Notes: generated by a model from the letters alone, not told the origin. Positions 49,927 to 60,235 are shown, counted from the stretch's first letter. The stretch: 64,000 nt of DNA from JANXLO01 sp038231295 (GCA_038231295.1 JBBRLP010000011.1:5285-69284), one strand, 5' to 3'. Translations and numbers: made by a program.

Positions 49927-52393
49927 TTTCTATTTTAGGGAGCAGGGCCAGTTCGAGCACCTCATCGGCGTGGGAGACGAGGCGGAACTCCATATCTACC
50001 CGGATGCTGTCGGGAAGCTCTTCGAGGTCTTTTTCGTTCTCGACGGGGATGAGCACCGTGCGGATGCCTGCCCGGTGCGCCGCCAGCATCTTCTCTTTGA
50101 TGCCGCCGACCGGAAGGACGCGCCCGCGCAGCGTGATCTCCCCGGTCATCGCCATGCCTTTGCGGATGGGCCGCTGCGTCAGCGCGGAGGCGATGGCAGT
50201 GGCGAGCGTGATTCCGGCGGAAGGGCCATCTTTCGGGATGCCACCGGCGGGAACGTGGATGTGGATGTCCAGCTTTCGGTAGAAATCTTCGTCTATTCCG
50301 AGCGCAGCGGCGCGGGAACGAACGAAGGAGAAGGCCGTCTGCGCGGACTCCTTCATGACGTCACCAAGCTGCCCGGTGAGCTGAATACGGCCCTCATGCC
50401 CTTTGAGCAGACTGACCTCGATGGTCACAATATCGCCGCCGAACTCCGTGTAGACCAGCCCCGTCGCCGCTGCGATCTCGTCTTGCTCCTCCATGACGCC
50501 ATAGTGGTAGCGGCGTTTGCCCAGGTAGTCTTTGAGGTTATCCGCGTCAATGCTGACGTGACCGACCTGTCCCCCGGCCACTTTCCGCGCCACCTTTCGG
50601 CAGAGCGCCGCGACCTCTCGCTCCAGATTGCGAACTCCCGCCTCACGGGTGTACTGCTGAATCAGTTTGCGAAGCGCGGCGTCAGTGATAGTCAGGTGTT
50701 CGGCGGTCAGGCCATGGTCGCGGCGCTGCTTGGGAACGAGGAACTGCACGGCAATAGCGAACTTCTCCTCTTCCGTATAGCCCGCGAACTGAATGACCTC
50801 CATGCGGTCTTTGAGCGCGGCGGGAATCGGGTCAAGCAGGTTGGCCGTCGTCACAAACATCACGTCCGACAAATCGAACGGAACTTCGAGGTAGTGGTCG
50901 CTGAACTCTCTGTTCTGCTCCGGGTCGAGGGTCTCCAACAGGGCCGAGGAGGGGTCGCCCCGGAAGTCCATGCCGAGTTTGTCAATCTCATCGAGCATGA
51001 AGACCGGGTTATTGAAACCCGCCTGTTTGATGCCCTGCAAAATACGCCCCGGCATGGCCCCGATGTAGGTGCGCCGATGGCCGCGAATCTCCGCCTCATC
51101 CCGCACCCCACCGAGCGACACACGGATGAATTTCCTGCCGAGGGCGTGCGCGATGCTCTTGCCTATAGAGGTCTTCCCGACGCCGGGAGGCCCAACCAGA
51201 CAGAGGATGGGGCCGCGTGACGTTCCCGTGAGTTTGCGAACCGCCAGAAACTCCAGAATGCGCTCTTTCGCCTTCTCCAGACCGTAGTGATCCTCATTGA
51301 GAGCCGCTTCCGCCACGTCCAGGTCAATATCGTCCGGGGTGGACTTCGCCCAGGGCAGCGAGACCAGCGTATCCAGATAGTTGCGGATCACCACACCTTC
51401 CGGCGCGGGGAATGGCATCTTCTCCAGACGCTCGACCTCTTTCAGGGCGCGTTCCGCCGCCGCTTCGGGCATCCCGCACTCCTGAATACGCGCCCGGTAG
51501 GTATCGGCTTCACTGCCGCTCTCACTGCGCTCGCCAAGCTCCTGCTGGATAATTTTCATCTGTTCCCGCAGCAGGAATTCGCGCTGCGTGTCCCCCATCT
51601 CCTTTTCGACGCGGGAGCGGATGTTCTTCTGAATGTCGAGGATCTCCGCCTCTTTTTTGAGGATGATGCCCAGCTTATTCAGACGCTCGCTGACATCCGG
51701 CGTCTCCAAAATCTCCTGCTGGGCAGGAACCCGCATCTGGCGCAGGTAAGGGGTGATGACATCCGCGAGACGGCCTGGCTCTTCCGTGTTGAGGACATTG
51801 AGCATGGCTTCCGGCTGAATGTTTTTGTTCATTGCCACCACGTCCTCGAACTGTTTCACTACACTCCGCATCAGGGCTTCGGTCGGCAGGTCTTTGATCT
51901 CTTCGGTTGGCATCACTTCAAGATTGACTCTGTAAAACGGCTCCGTCTGTACATACTTCAGGACCCGGCAGCGTTCCATGCCTTCCAGCATCACGCGCAC
52001 CGTGCCATCTGGAACTCTCAAAATCTGCATAATCTCCGCAACAATCCCGACCGCGTAGATGTCGTCCGGCTCCGGCTCTTCGGCATGGATGTTTTTCTGC
52101 GCGACTAGGAAGATATGCCGGTCTTTCGCGGCGGCATCCTCCAGCGCCCGCACCGATTTTTCCCGCCCGACAAGTAGCGGGAAGATCATGTGGGGAAAGT
52201 AGACCTGGTCACGAATCGGCAAGAGCGGCAATGTCGTCGGAAATATCTGGTCGTTATCCGTCACTTTGAGTGCATCCGGGTTGAACACGGCACGCAGGAG
52301 CGTATCCATCTCCGTATCGGAAAGCTGATCGAGAGATTTCGCCGAAGGCTCGGCGGCGGGAGGAGTCTTGGCCTTCTTGGGCGCACGGGGCAT
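49910..52393 (-). CDS. lon: ATP-dependent protease Lon
   Basis: An 827-residue Lon of the LonA type. The N-terminal LON domain (about 50-240) is followed by a coiled-coil linker, AAA+ domain with Walker A GPPGVGKTSIGKS and Walker B MLDEIDKLG, and protease domain with catalytic Ser in KDGPSAGITLATAIAS and Lys in LPVGGIKEKMLAAHRAG. It degrades misfolded and regulatory proteins in the cytosol. The C-terminus RLLDK and stop lie in an inverted-repeat arm. Part of the linker region is duplicated at 47099-47318. A GAAAGGG site lies about 9 bp before the ATG. Confidence 0.96.
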   Translation of the reverse strand: MPRAPKKAKTPPAAEPSAKSLDQLSDTEMDTLLRAVFNPDALKVTDNDQIFPTTLPLLPIRDQVYFPHMIFPLLVGREKSVRALEDAAAKDRHIFLVAQKNIHAEEPEPDDIYAVGIVAEIMQILRVPDGTVRVMLEGMERCRVLKYVQTEPFYRVNLEVMPTEEIKDLPTEALMRSVVKQFEDVVAMNKNIQPEAMLNVLNTEEPGRLADVITPYLRQMRVPAQQEILETPDVSERLNKLGIILKKEAEILDIQKNIRSRVEKEMGDTQREFLLREQMKIIQQELGERSESGSEADTYRARIQECGMPEAAAERALKEVERLEKMPFPAPEGVVIRNYLDTLVSLPWAKSTPDDIDLDVAEAALNEDHYGLEKAKERILEFLAVRKLTGTSRGPILCLVGPPGVGKTSIGKSIAHALGRKFIRVSLGGVRDEAEIRGHRRTYIGAMPGRILQGIKQAGFNNPVFMLDEIDKLGMDFRGDPSSALLETLDPEQNREFSDHYLEVPFDLSDVMFVTTANLLDPIPAALKDRMEVIQFAGYTEEEKFAIAVQFLVPKQRRDHGLTAEHLTITDAALRKLIQQYTREAGVRNLEREVAALCRKVARKVAGGQVGHVSIDADNLKDYLGKRRYHYGVMEEQDEIAAATGLVYTEFGGDIVTIEVSLLKGHEGRIQLTGQLGDVMKESAQTAFSFVRSRAAALGIDEDFYRKLDIHIHVPAGGIPKDGPSAGITLATAIASALTQRPIRKGMAMTGEITLRGRVLPVGGIKEKMLAAHRAGIRTVLIPVENEKDLEELPDSIRVDMEFRLVSHADEVLELALLPKIERLLDK

Positions 52394-52760
52394 AATGGAG
52401 AACCCTTTCAGTAGTGATGGCTTTTGCTTCTCTGAATTCGCGTCAGCCGTCTCAAATTCCTCTTATGCAACGTGCAACAATTGCCTCTGGATTTCAAATG
52501 CGGCATTGATATCCTGCGAAGCGAAAACTTCATGCGATTATTGTTGCGCTTTGCTTAAGGAACTTTTCAATCTCAAACTCTCAGAAAAAAGACGTTTTCT
52601 GAGGATGCGTCTTCCCCCTTGCTGCTCTTTTTTGCTGACGACTGCGTAAATAGCCGTTTTCCCCTGTTTACTGCTATACTTCATAATAGCATTACAGTAG
52701 TCTGTTGGATGCTGTATATGCTTCTCTACTTGGCTCTAATCTCGTAAAGGAGACACTTTC
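52394..52760. other. Divergent intergenic region between lon and a PEP-CTERM gene
   Basis: No gene is seen. It contains a 9-bp AT-rich hairpin CTCAGAAAA/TTTTCTGAG at 52580-52603 and several TATACT/CATAAT-like boxes near 52674-52690, but no pair spaced as a good promoter. Confidence 0.4.
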
Positions 52761-53489
52761 ATGCATTCTACTTCTTTGTCTCGCAACGCGACTATTCTGA
52801 CTGCCTTAGCCTGCGTCACCTGCGCTCACGCCGTTCACGCGCAAACGTATTTCACCAGCCAATCTGCCTTTTCAGCAGCGGCAGGGGGGCCAGGGGCGAT
52901 CACGATGTTTCATTTTGTTGGGGCTACGGAAACGCAGGGCAAGGCCGCCAATGATCCCACTATTCTGCCCTCCTACTCCAGTCAGGGTGTGGACTTTCAG
53001 CCCTTTCTGAATACTACCATTTATCCGACTATTGCCCGGAACCAGCAATTTCAGATTTCCGTTCCAGGGCAAGACGGATTGCTGACCAATGTCTCTGCTA
53101 CTGCTCCCACAACCGATTTGGCCGCACGTGCCATTCGCTTCCAGTTCAATCGCCCTGAAACGACCGTCGGGGTCTATTTCAACGGACCGTCTAATGGTGG
53201 GGATGGCGGTTACTTACAAGCTTACGACACTTCCAACAATCTGCTGGGGCAAACTCCTGTTTCTGCCGCGGGAAGTTTTATTGGCCTGGTATCCAACACT
53301 CCCATTGACCGAGTGAATATCGTTAATACCTTCAACAGTGACATCACTTTCGGCATTTTCGATCTTCAATTTAGTAATATCACTCCTGCAGCTAATACGC
53401 CCGAACCTGGCCCCTATGCGTTGTTCATCAGCCTCGGCTTGGCCAGCACTCCAATTCTGCGGCGGCTTAGGCGGTTCCCAAGAACCTGA
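52761..53489 (+). CDS. PEP-CTERM sorting-signal protein
   Basis: A 242-residue exported protein with a signal peptide (cleavage about HAVHAQ). A beta-rich body follows. The C-terminus has NTPEPGP, a hydrophobic YALFISLGLASTPIL and basic RRLRRFPRT, the PEP-CTERM layout. Shares this sorting signal with the product at 49031, but the bodies are not evidently related. AAAGGAGA lies 8 bp before the ATG. Confidence 0.82.
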   Translation: MHSTSLSRNATILTALACVTCAHAVHAQTYFTSQSAFSAAAGGPGAITMFHFVGATETQGKAANDPTILPSYSSQGVDFQPFLNTTIYPTIARNQQFQISVPGQDGLLTNVSATAPTTDLAARAIRFQFNRPETTVGVYFNGPSNGGDGGYLQAYDTSNNLLGQTPVSAAGSFIGLVSNTPIDRVNIVNTFNSDITFGIFDLQFSNITPAANTPEPGPYALFISLGLASTPILRRLRRFPRT

Positions 53490-53887
53490 AGTGATCGGGT
53501 CTGGGAATATCTCCTGCATATAAGAGATATTCCCAGTTCCGGAGGAACAGGCAATCTTTGGCACCAGGAACAACCAAATGCTGAAGCCGATAGTCGTAGG
53601 ATTGCCCTGAATCGCCTGTGGCATTCCCGGTTTCTGAGAAGAAGAGCAACTATCAAAGGTTACGGAGCCACAGACGCTTCTGCGGGCAAGGGGTTCGCAC
53701 GTCATCGCGTTGGCTATCTGCAGACAGCGCTGCGTCTGAAAGTTAGGGACAGGCGGCGTAACATTTCAAATTTGTGACGCTCTAAGGTAGAGTAGTGCGG
53801 TTTCCGGCTGGCAGGTGGTTTTTGCTGTCCGGGCGCGTTAGGGTGACACAGTCTTTCTTTTTCGTTCGGATCGAGGTAAGGGCGGTT
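53490..53887. other. Intergenic region with hairpin
   Basis: No convincing gene is seen. The hairpin at 53501-53536 is the main structure. A small GGTTC/GAACC hairpin lies within the end of the preceding gene. Confidence 0.5.
53501..53536 (+). terminator. Terminator-like hairpin after the PEP-CTERM gene
   Basis: A perfect 13-bp stem, CTGGGAATATCTC (53501-53513) with GAGATATTCCCAG (53524-53536), loop of 10. No T-run. Confidence 0.55.
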
Positions 53888-56368
53888 ATGATCTCTTCCA
53901 AACTCGGTATGCAGGCAGCGCGAATCGCCCTGTGGAGCGGAGCGGCGCTGGCGATTTCCTGTGGCGTCGTCGGGGCGAAGCCGCCTGTCAAAATCGCGTC
54001 GTCTATCGAGACAGCCCTGACCGCCTCTCCTGCACGCATCACGCTCACCGGGCCGTATGCGGAATCGCGCCTGCTGGTGGATGGGCTGCTGTCGTCCGGT
54101 CAGAAACGCGATGTCACCGCGACGGCAAGCCTGACACTTGCCGACCCCAAAATTGCAGACGTGGACGACAGTGGGATTGTTCGCGGCAGACGAGACGGCA
54201 AGACAGTTTTGACGGCAATGCTACATGGGCATACCGTGCGCGTTCCAATTGTGGTCTCCGGGATGGCGAAGGCCACTCCCCCGCGTTTTCTCGCCGATGT
54301 CGAACCCATTCTAACGAAAGCGGGCTGCAATATGGGCGCGTGTCATGGCGCGGCCTCCGGCAAAGGCGGGTTCAAGCTCTCCCTGCTTGCCTACGACCCC
54401 GACAGCGATTTTACCGCGATTGCCCGCCAGAAGACGGCCAGCCGCATCGCCCCCGCCCAGCCCGACCAGAGCCTGCTGCTGCTCAAACCGACGCTGAAAG
54501 TCGTGCATCGGGGCGGACTGCGGTTCCGCGTCGGCTCGCCGGAGTACCGCCTGCTGCGCGACTGGATCGCCGCCGGCTCCCCCGGCCCCCGCGCCAAAGA
54601 GCCGACCGTCATCTCGCTCGACATCTCCCCCGCCGTCCGCATCCTGCCCCTCAACCAGACACAGCGGTTCCGGGTGACTGCGAAATACGATAATGGGACG
54701 CGCCGCGATGTCACCGGAGAGACGCTTTTTACCGCCAGCGATGAGACGGTAGCGAAGGTGACAGCGGACGGGGAAGCGAAAGTGACCGGGCCGGGCGAAG
54801 GCGCGGTCGTGATTCGGTATCAGGGTCTTGTCGGGACGGCGCGAGTCGTTTCGCCCTACGCTACCCCCTACCCCGTTCCGCGCCGCGAGACAGCCACCGC
54901 CACCCAGAAAGTGGATGCGCTGGGCCTGCTCAAACTCGCCGACCTTGGCCTACCCGCCTCGCCGCGGAGCGCCGATTCCGACTTTCTGCGCCGTGTCTTC
55001 CTGGATGTCATCGGGCAGTTGCCGACGCCGGACGAGACCCGCGCCTTCCTCGCCGACAAAGACCCGGCGAAGCGTGACCGGCTGATTGATGCCCTGCTTA
55101 CCCGCCCGGAGTATGTGGACTTCTGGACGCTGAAATGGGCCGACATCCTGCGCTGCTCCCGCAAGTTCCTCTCCGATAAGGGAATGTACGCATACAACCT
55201 CTGGATACGCAGAAGCGTCGAGCAGAACCGTCCCTGGGATCAGTTCGCCGGAGAACTGCTGCTGGCACAGGGCAGCATCTTCACGGACGGGGCCGCGAAT
55301 TACTACAAGGCATCCGGCTCCCCGCAGGAGCTTGCCGAGAACACCGCGCAGGTCTTCCTCGGCGTTCGGATGCAGTGCGCGAAGTGCCACAATCACCCCT
55401 ATGACCGCTGGACACAGAACCAGTACTACCAGATGGCGGCGTTCTTCGCGCAGGTGAAACGCAAGCCGGGCGAGCGCACCGACGAGCAGGTTGTCTATGC
55501 CACCGACAAGGGCGAGATCGCGAACCCGCGCACCGGGCAGACGATGCGGCCCTGCGCCCTCGATGCCGCCCCACTGCCTGCGGAGTTCGCCGATGACCGC
55601 CGCACCGTACTCGTCAAATGGATGACCGCCCCGAAAAACCCCTTCTTCGCGAAGACGATGGTCAATCGAATCTGGCGGCACTATATGGGCCGGGGATTTG
55701 TGGAGCCGGTGGACGATATTCGCCCCACCAATCCGGCCTCCAATGAACCTCTGTTCGACTTTATCGCGCAGGATTTCGCCGCGCACGGCTATGACCTCAA
55801 ATACCTGATGCGTACCATTCTGCGCTCGGAGACCTATCAGCGTTCTGCGATTCCGCTCAAAGGCAACGAACGCGACTCGCACTACTACGCCCACTACCCG
55901 TTCAAGCGGCTAGGCGCGGAGCAGATGCTCGACGCGATCTCCGCGGCGACCGGAATCGCGGAGAAGTTCGACGGCCTGCCCAGTGGAGTTCATGCCACCC
56001 AACTGCCCGATGCCGGAGTCAACTCCTACTTCCTGGACCTGTTCGGACGCCCCTCCCGCAACATCGTCTGTGAGTGCGAACGCAGTGACGATCCCAATCT
56101 CAGTCAGGTGCTGCATCTGATGAACGGCCCGGAACTCAACGCCCGTCTGACCGCCAAGACAGGCCGCATCGCCACGCTCTTCGATAAGAAACTGGCAGAT
56201 GGGCCACTGGTGGAGGAACTCTACCTGGCCGCCTACTCCCGCTATCCCACCCCCGCCGAGGCGAAACGAGCGACGGCGGCGCTGAGTAAGGCCAAAGACC
56301 GCCGTCAGGTCGCGGAAGACCTCTTCTGGGCGTTGCTCAACGCCAAAGAGTTTTTCTTCAATCACTGA
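53888..56368 (+). CDS. DUF1549/DUF1553 protein with N-terminal haem-like motif and Ig-like domains
   Basis: An 826-residue exported protein of the type common in Planctomycetes, Verrucomicrobia and Armatimonadota. Two Ig-like segments (about 45-125 and 240-330) flank a cytochrome-like region with KAGCNMGACHGAASGKGGF (C-x4-C-H at 147-153). DUF1549 (about 340-560) contains MQCAKCHNHPYDRW with a C-x-x-C-H motif, and DUF1553 (about 570-820) contains NRIWRHYMGRGFVEP and the end LFWALLNAKEFFFNH. Function is unproven, perhaps polysaccharide-related or electron transfer. ATG at 53888 is preferred over a longer frame from 53795. The 3' end overlaps the convergent GT4 by 11 bp. Confidence 0.9.
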   Translation: MISSKLGMQAARIALWSGAALAISCGVVGAKPPVKIASSIETALTASPARITLTGPYAESRLLVDGLLSSGQKRDVTATASLTLADPKIADVDDSGIVRGRRDGKTVLTAMLHGHTVRVPIVVSGMAKATPPRFLADVEPILTKAGCNMGACHGAASGKGGFKLSLLAYDPDSDFTAIARQKTASRIAPAQPDQSLLLLKPTLKVVHRGGLRFRVGSPEYRLLRDWIAAGSPGPRAKEPTVISLDISPAVRILPLNQTQRFRVTAKYDNGTRRDVTGETLFTASDETVAKVTADGEAKVTGPGEGAVVIRYQGLVGTARVVSPYATPYPVPRRETATATQKVDALGLLKLADLGLPASPRSADSDFLRRVFLDVIGQLPTPDETRAFLADKDPAKRDRLIDALLTRPEYVDFWTLKWADILRCSRKFLSDKGMYAYNLWIRRSVEQNRPWDQFAGELLLAQGSIFTDGAANYYKASGSPQELAENTAQVFLGVRMQCAKCHNHPYDRWTQNQYYQMAAFFAQVKRKPGERTDEQVVYATDKGEIANPRTGQTMRPCALDAAPLPAEFADDRRTVLVKWMTAPKNPFFAKTMVNRIWRHYMGRGFVEPVDDIRPTNPASNEPLFDFIAQDFAAHGYDLKYLMRTILRSETYQRSAIPLKGNERDSHYYAHYPFKRLGAEQMLDAISAATGIAEKFDGLPSGVHATQLPDAGVNSYFLDLFGRPSRNIVCECERSDDPNLSQVLHLMNGPELNARLTAKTGRIATLFDKKLADGPLVEELYLAAYSRYPTPAEAKRATAALSKAKDRRQVAEDLFWALLNAKEFFFNH

Positions 56369-57521
56369 CGGGCAAAGGCACGTACTCGTTGTAGACTGCC
56401 GCATACTGTGCGGTCATCGTTTCGAGGCGATAGGCTTCGGCGGACTGCCTTGCGGAGAGTCGCAGGCGCTGCCGTAAGTCCGTATCTCTCAGCAGGCGGC
56501 GCAGCACCTCAGACTGTGCGGGAACGTCGCCGACAGCGGTAAGCAGGGCGTTTTCGCCGTTCCGAAGGACCTCGTCGTTGCCGGGGCAGTGGTTACTGAG
56601 AATGGGGCATCCCGCCGCCAGCGCTTCCAGAACCGCCAGACTGAAGTTTTCTCGCTCTGTCGGCAGCATCCAGACGGTCGCTGCCGCAAGCCAGTCGGGA
56701 ATATCGCTCCGAAATCCCACCAGGTGAACCCGCTCCATCAGCCCCGCCTCTGTCGCCGCCACCCGCACCGCGCTCTCCTGCTCCCCTGTTCCCACAAAGG
56801 CCAGATGCGCCTCGGGAAACTCCGCCGCCACTCCCGCGAAAGCCCGCAGCGCATCCAGTGGCCGCTTCTGCGGATCGAGCCGGGACGTGAAGACGAGGAG
56901 CGGCGTCTCCGCTTTGAGGCCAAGCACAGCACGGGCAGAGGCTGCATTGCCGTTCGCAAACCGATCTACGTCTATGCCGTTGTGAATCACGTGGATACGG
57001 TCGGCGGGAACGCCGTAGCGCAGTTGGGTCTGTCTTGCGTGTTCCGAGGGGCAGAACAGAGCATGAAATTGCCGCTCCACGCCGACGGCCCACATCTTCG
57101 CCCGGCCCGATTGCGGATCAATGGCCGCGTAGGGACTGTGAACGGTCACGAAGGCGCGAGGCGAATCCAGCACCCGCCGCACCAGCAGCGCCATGCGCGG
57201 CAGACACTCATCCCCGGTATGAAAATGCACGATGGGTGCGCGATACCTGGTGAGTAGCTCCAACAGTTCTGGGATGCTCTGCCGGGCCGCATGAGGGTCC
57301 GAATGCAGCAGCGGGCTGCGGACTGCCGGAATGCCCTGCGCTTCACACCGGCCTGCAAACTCGACCGTTGTAGGCAACTCTGGAACGACTATCTTGACGC
57401 GCCTCCCACGTGCCGCCATCCCTGCTGCAAGGCCAAGCATCTGATGCGCGTCCCCGCCATGCCCCAGCAGAAATCCGATATAGAGTATTTCCGTCTCCTC
57501 TCCCATCGCTCGGCCCCTCAT
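56358..57521 (-). CDS. GT4-family glycosyltransferase
   Basis: A 387-residue GT-B glycosyltransferase. EILYIGFLLGHGGDAHQML at the N-terminus, the linker IHVIHNGIDVDRF and the donor-binding PTERENFSLAVLEALAAGCP are family motifs. It likely builds a surface glycan. Not closely related to the duplicated GT4 pair at 14.4 and 63.5 kb. Start is ATG 57521 (GAGGAAGG upstream) or ATG 57506; both have ribosome-site candidates. Confidence 0.87.
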   Translation of the reverse strand: MRGRAMGEETEILYIGFLLGHGGDAHQMLGLAAGMAARGRRVKIVVPELPTTVEFAGRCEAQGIPAVRSPLLHSDPHAARQSIPELLELLTRYRAPIVHFHTGDECLPRMALLVRRVLDSPRAFVTVHSPYAAIDPQSGRAKMWAVGVERQFHALFCPSEHARQTQLRYGVPADRIHVIHNGIDVDRFANGNAASARAVLGLKAETPLLVFTSRLDPQKRPLDALRAFAGVAAEFPEAHLAFVGTGEQESAVRVAATEAGLMERVHLVGFRSDIPDWLAAATVWMLPTERENFSLAVLEALAAGCPILSNHCPGNDEVLRNGENALLTAVGDVPAQSEVLRRLLRDTDLRQRLRLSARQSAEAYRLETMTAQYAAVYNEYVPLPVSD

Positions 57522-57613
57522 TCCTTCCTCACTCCGGCCTGTTTCGTGACAGGAACCACCGCTCGTGTTGGTGAATAGTACCGCATACTGCCCGCTACGT
57601 CCAGAGAGGTTCT

Positions 57614-58561
57614 ATGGCGACCTATACCATCCATCCCGAACGCCGCACCCTACACGGCGCCTTTTCCCGCGAATATCCTACGGTTCTTCAGATAGAATCC
57701 GGCGACACCGTCCTCTACAGTACGCTGGATGCGGCCTGGAATCTGCCGCCGGAGCCGGACAAAGCCGCCACCGATCCTCCCGTCAAGTTCACCCCGCGTG
57801 ACCCCGAAACTGACAGAGGCCATGCACTCTGCGGCCCGATTGCCATCGCGGGCGCGGAGCCGGGAATGACACTGGAGGTCCGCATCGGAGAGATTCGGCC
57901 CGCACGGCGCGGCTGGACTTCCGCCGGTGGCTGGGTTCATGCCGTCCATACCCGGCTTGGCACGACTGAGCGGGAGGCCATGCATATCTGGAGCCTGGAT
58001 GCGGACGTCGGAACAGGGCGCAGTCAGTTCGGCTTCGAGGTCAGCCTGCATCCCTTCATGGGCGTGATGGGAATGCCGCCCGCCGAATCAGGCTTCCACT
58101 CCACCGCGCCTCCCCGTGTGACAGGCGGCAATCTGGACTGTAAAGAACTGGTTACGGGAACCTCACTGTTCCTGCCGATAGCCGTTCCCGGTGGCCTGTT
58201 CTCTGTCGGCGATGGACACGCGGCGCAGGGAGATGGCGAGGTTTGTGTCACGGCGATTGAATGCCCGATGGAGCGAGTCGAACTGACGTTTATTCTGCAT
58301 CCCGATCTGCATCTCCCCACGCCGCGAGCGCTCACTCCCCAGGGCTGGCTGACGTTCGGACTGCACGAAGACCTTCAGGAGGCCACGTATCTTGCGCTCG
58401 ATGCGATGCTGGCCCTGATCGGCGAGCAGTTCGGCGTGGGACGGGAGGATGCGCTGGCGCTGGCGAGCGTGGTGGTGGATATGCGTATCACGCAGATCGT
58501 CAACGGCGTTCGGGGCGTCCATGCAGCGCTGCCCCACAACGCCGTCCGCAAGGTGGGTTAG
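57614..58561 (+). CDS. Acetamidase/formamidase family protein
   Basis: A 315-residue FmdA/AmdA family enzyme that hydrolyses short amides to ammonia and an acid. Family blocks include GHALCGPIAIAGAEPGMTLEV, FMGVMGMPPAESG, GGNLDCKELVTGTSLFLP and VGDGHAAQGDGEVC. Near full length for the family. Divergent from the GT4 gene; a GAGAGG site precedes the ATG. It is followed 3 bp later by a GT-A-like gene, so the two may be co-transcribed. Confidence 0.93.
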   Translation: MATYTIHPERRTLHGAFSREYPTVLQIESGDTVLYSTLDAAWNLPPEPDKAATDPPVKFTPRDPETDRGHALCGPIAIAGAEPGMTLEVRIGEIRPARRGWTSAGGWVHAVHTRLGTTEREAMHIWSLDADVGTGRSQFGFEVSLHPFMGVMGMPPAESGFHSTAPPRVTGGNLDCKELVTGTSLFLPIAVPGGLFSVGDGHAAQGDGEVCVTAIECPMERVELTFILHPDLHLPTPRALTPQGWLTFGLHEDLQEATYLALDAMLALIGEQFGVGREDALALASVVVDMRITQIVNGVRGVHAALPHNAVRKVG

Positions 58562-58564
58562 AGA

Positions 58565-59329
58565 ATGCGCGTTGCCCTGACCTGCACGTGGCGGCCTCAT
58601 GGGGAACTGCCACGCCTCTTGCGAGCGTTGCCCCGACTTCGAGAACTCTATTCCCACCTCATCGTTGCGCTGATTGATGCCGAAGACAGCGTCTACCGGG
58701 CGCTTGCAGATCAGCCCGGCCTGCTGCTCGTGCGGCCCCCGGATGGGGCGCACAGCCGGATGGCTGCCCTGAACATCGCAGGCAATACTGAGGCAGACTT
58801 TGTACACTACTGCGACATGGACAGGCTTCTGCGCTGGAACGAGACCTACCCCGACGAACTCCGCGCCGCAATCGAGGCGATTACCCGCACCGACTGCCTA
58901 GTTCTGGGCCGAACCGCCGCCGCCTTTGCCACCCACCCGCAGGCGATGCAGACGACGGAGAGCCTCATCAACGAGGTCGCATCGCACCTGCTGGAGCAAA
59001 CGGTGGACATCTGCGCGGGAGCCAAAGGTTTGAGCCGTCCGCTGCTCCAATTTCTGCTCACGCACGCTCCTGTCGAAGGATGGGGAGATGTCTCCTGGGC
59101 CGTTCTGGCAAGGCGCGGCGGCTTCTCGGTCACCTCCTTCGCCGCGCAGGGCCTGGACTATGAGACCGCTGACCGCCACCAGTCTTCTGCCGCTGGTGCC
59201 GGGGCGCAGAGGTGCTTGGCCGCTTCCATTGACGGCGATCCGCTGGCGTGGAGCCTCCGGGTTCGCGTCGCCCGGGAGATACTCGCGGAAGGGCTGCTGG
59301 CTCAAATACGCTCCCTGGATATGCCATAA
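58565..59329 (+). CDS. GT-A-like glycosyltransferase-related protein
   Basis: A 254-residue protein. The N-terminal half has an alternating beta/alpha pattern and a candidate metal site FVHYCDMDRLLRW (about 78-90), D-x-D-like, as in GT2-type folds. It lacks other recognisable GT2 motifs, so the call is fold-level only. Starts 3 bp after the amidase stop. Confidence 0.55.
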   Translation: MRVALTCTWRPHGELPRLLRALPRLRELYSHLIVALIDAEDSVYRALADQPGLLLVRPPDGAHSRMAALNIAGNTEADFVHYCDMDRLLRWNETYPDELRAAIEAITRTDCLVLGRTAAAFATHPQAMQTTESLINEVASHLLEQTVDICAGAKGLSRPLLQFLLTHAPVEGWGDVSWAVLARRGGFSVTSFAAQGLDYETADRHQSSAAGAGAQRCLAASIDGDPLAWSLRVRVAREILAEGLLAQIRSLDMP

Positions 59330-59401
59330 TACGTACAGAATGCGAGACGGCTGACCGCTCGATCTGCGCTTATACCTGCTTTTGGAGGAGAATCGAATCT
59401 T

Positions 59402-60235
59402 ATGCCTCAAGCGCGAACTCGTCCTAACACTCCACAGGACCCAGAACTGGCCCGCGCTGTCCGCCGCCTAATACAGGTTTTCACGGCTCTTGGTATACTT
59501 GTCGTGGTCGGTGTGGTCGGTCTAGTTGTCGTGGCGCAACGCAATCAGGGCGGACAGCAACTGTTGGATGCCGTGGAGAAGAACCAGCCGGATGTCGTCG
59601 CGCAGCTGCTGGCAAGAGGGGTAGATTCCAACGCCTCCAATGAACAGGGAACAACGGCGCTGATGCTTTCCGCGTATCACGGCTATACGCTTATCGCGGA
59701 TATGCTCCTGAAGCGTGGGGCAAAGGTCGAGGCGAAAGACGCCCAGCAACAGACAGCGCTGCGGCTGGCCGGGCCGCAGCACCCGGACGTTGTCGCGCTC
59801 CTGCTGGCACATGGGGCAGACCCAAACGTACACGACATCTATGGAAAGACGTTGCTGGTCTCAGTATGCGAGACAGAAGCGACCGGGGATTCCGATGTCA
59901 TGCGGCTTCTGCTGGAGCATGGGGCCAATCCCGATGCGACGGGTGACGACGGCACTCCTCTCCTCTATGCCATCAAATCCGGGCAGTCCGGGAATACGGA
60001 TGTGGCGCGGCTGCTGCTTGAGCACAAGGCGAATCCGAATGCGAAGGACAGTACGGGTACTCCGGCGCTGCTACGGGCGATTGAGAAACATAACCCGGAC
60101 ATCGTCAGGGCGCTGCTCGACAAGAAAGTCAATGTCAACGCGACGGACACTCTGGGACGGACGGCGATCCGGCTGGCCGAGAGCGAGCAGTTGACTGAGA
60201 TTGTGGCGATGCTGAAAGCGGTCGGGGCCAAATAG
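59402..60235 (+). CDS. Membrane-anchored ankyrin-repeat protein
   Basis: A 277-residue protein with one transmembrane helix (about 21-43) and roughly six ankyrin repeats (about 55-275). Typical units are GTTALMLSAYHGYTLIADML, HPDVVALLLAHGADPNVHD, DVMRLLLEHGANPDATGDDG and DIVRALLDKKVNVNATDTLG. Repeats mediate protein binding, probably in the periplasm given the N-in anchor; the partner is unknown. Preceded by TTGGAGGAGA. Confidence 0.9.
   Translation: MPQARTRPNTPQDPELARAVRRLIQVFTALGILVVVGVVGLVVVAQRNQGGQQLLDAVEKNQPDVVAQLLARGVDSNASNEQGTTALMLSAYHGYTLIADMLLKRGAKVEAKDAQQQTALRLAGPQHPDVVALLLAHGADPNVHDIYGKTLLVSVCETEATGDSDVMRLLLEHGANPDATGDDGTPLLYAIKSGQSGNTDVARLLLEHKANPNAKDSTGTPALLRAIEKHNPDIVRALLDKKVNVNATDTLGRTAIRLAESEQLTEIVAMLKAVGAK

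Noticed and set aside
49859..51220. Long plus-strand open frame opposite lon
   Set aside because: It is the antisense of conserved Lon AAA+/protease codons.
53214..53705. Minus-strand frame after the second PEP-CTERM gene
   Set aside because: No motif, no ribosome site, and it overlaps the PEP-CTERM 3' end and a hairpin.
54311..54508. Possible regulatory ORF inside the DUF1549 gene
   Set aside because: Short and antisense, with no independent signals.
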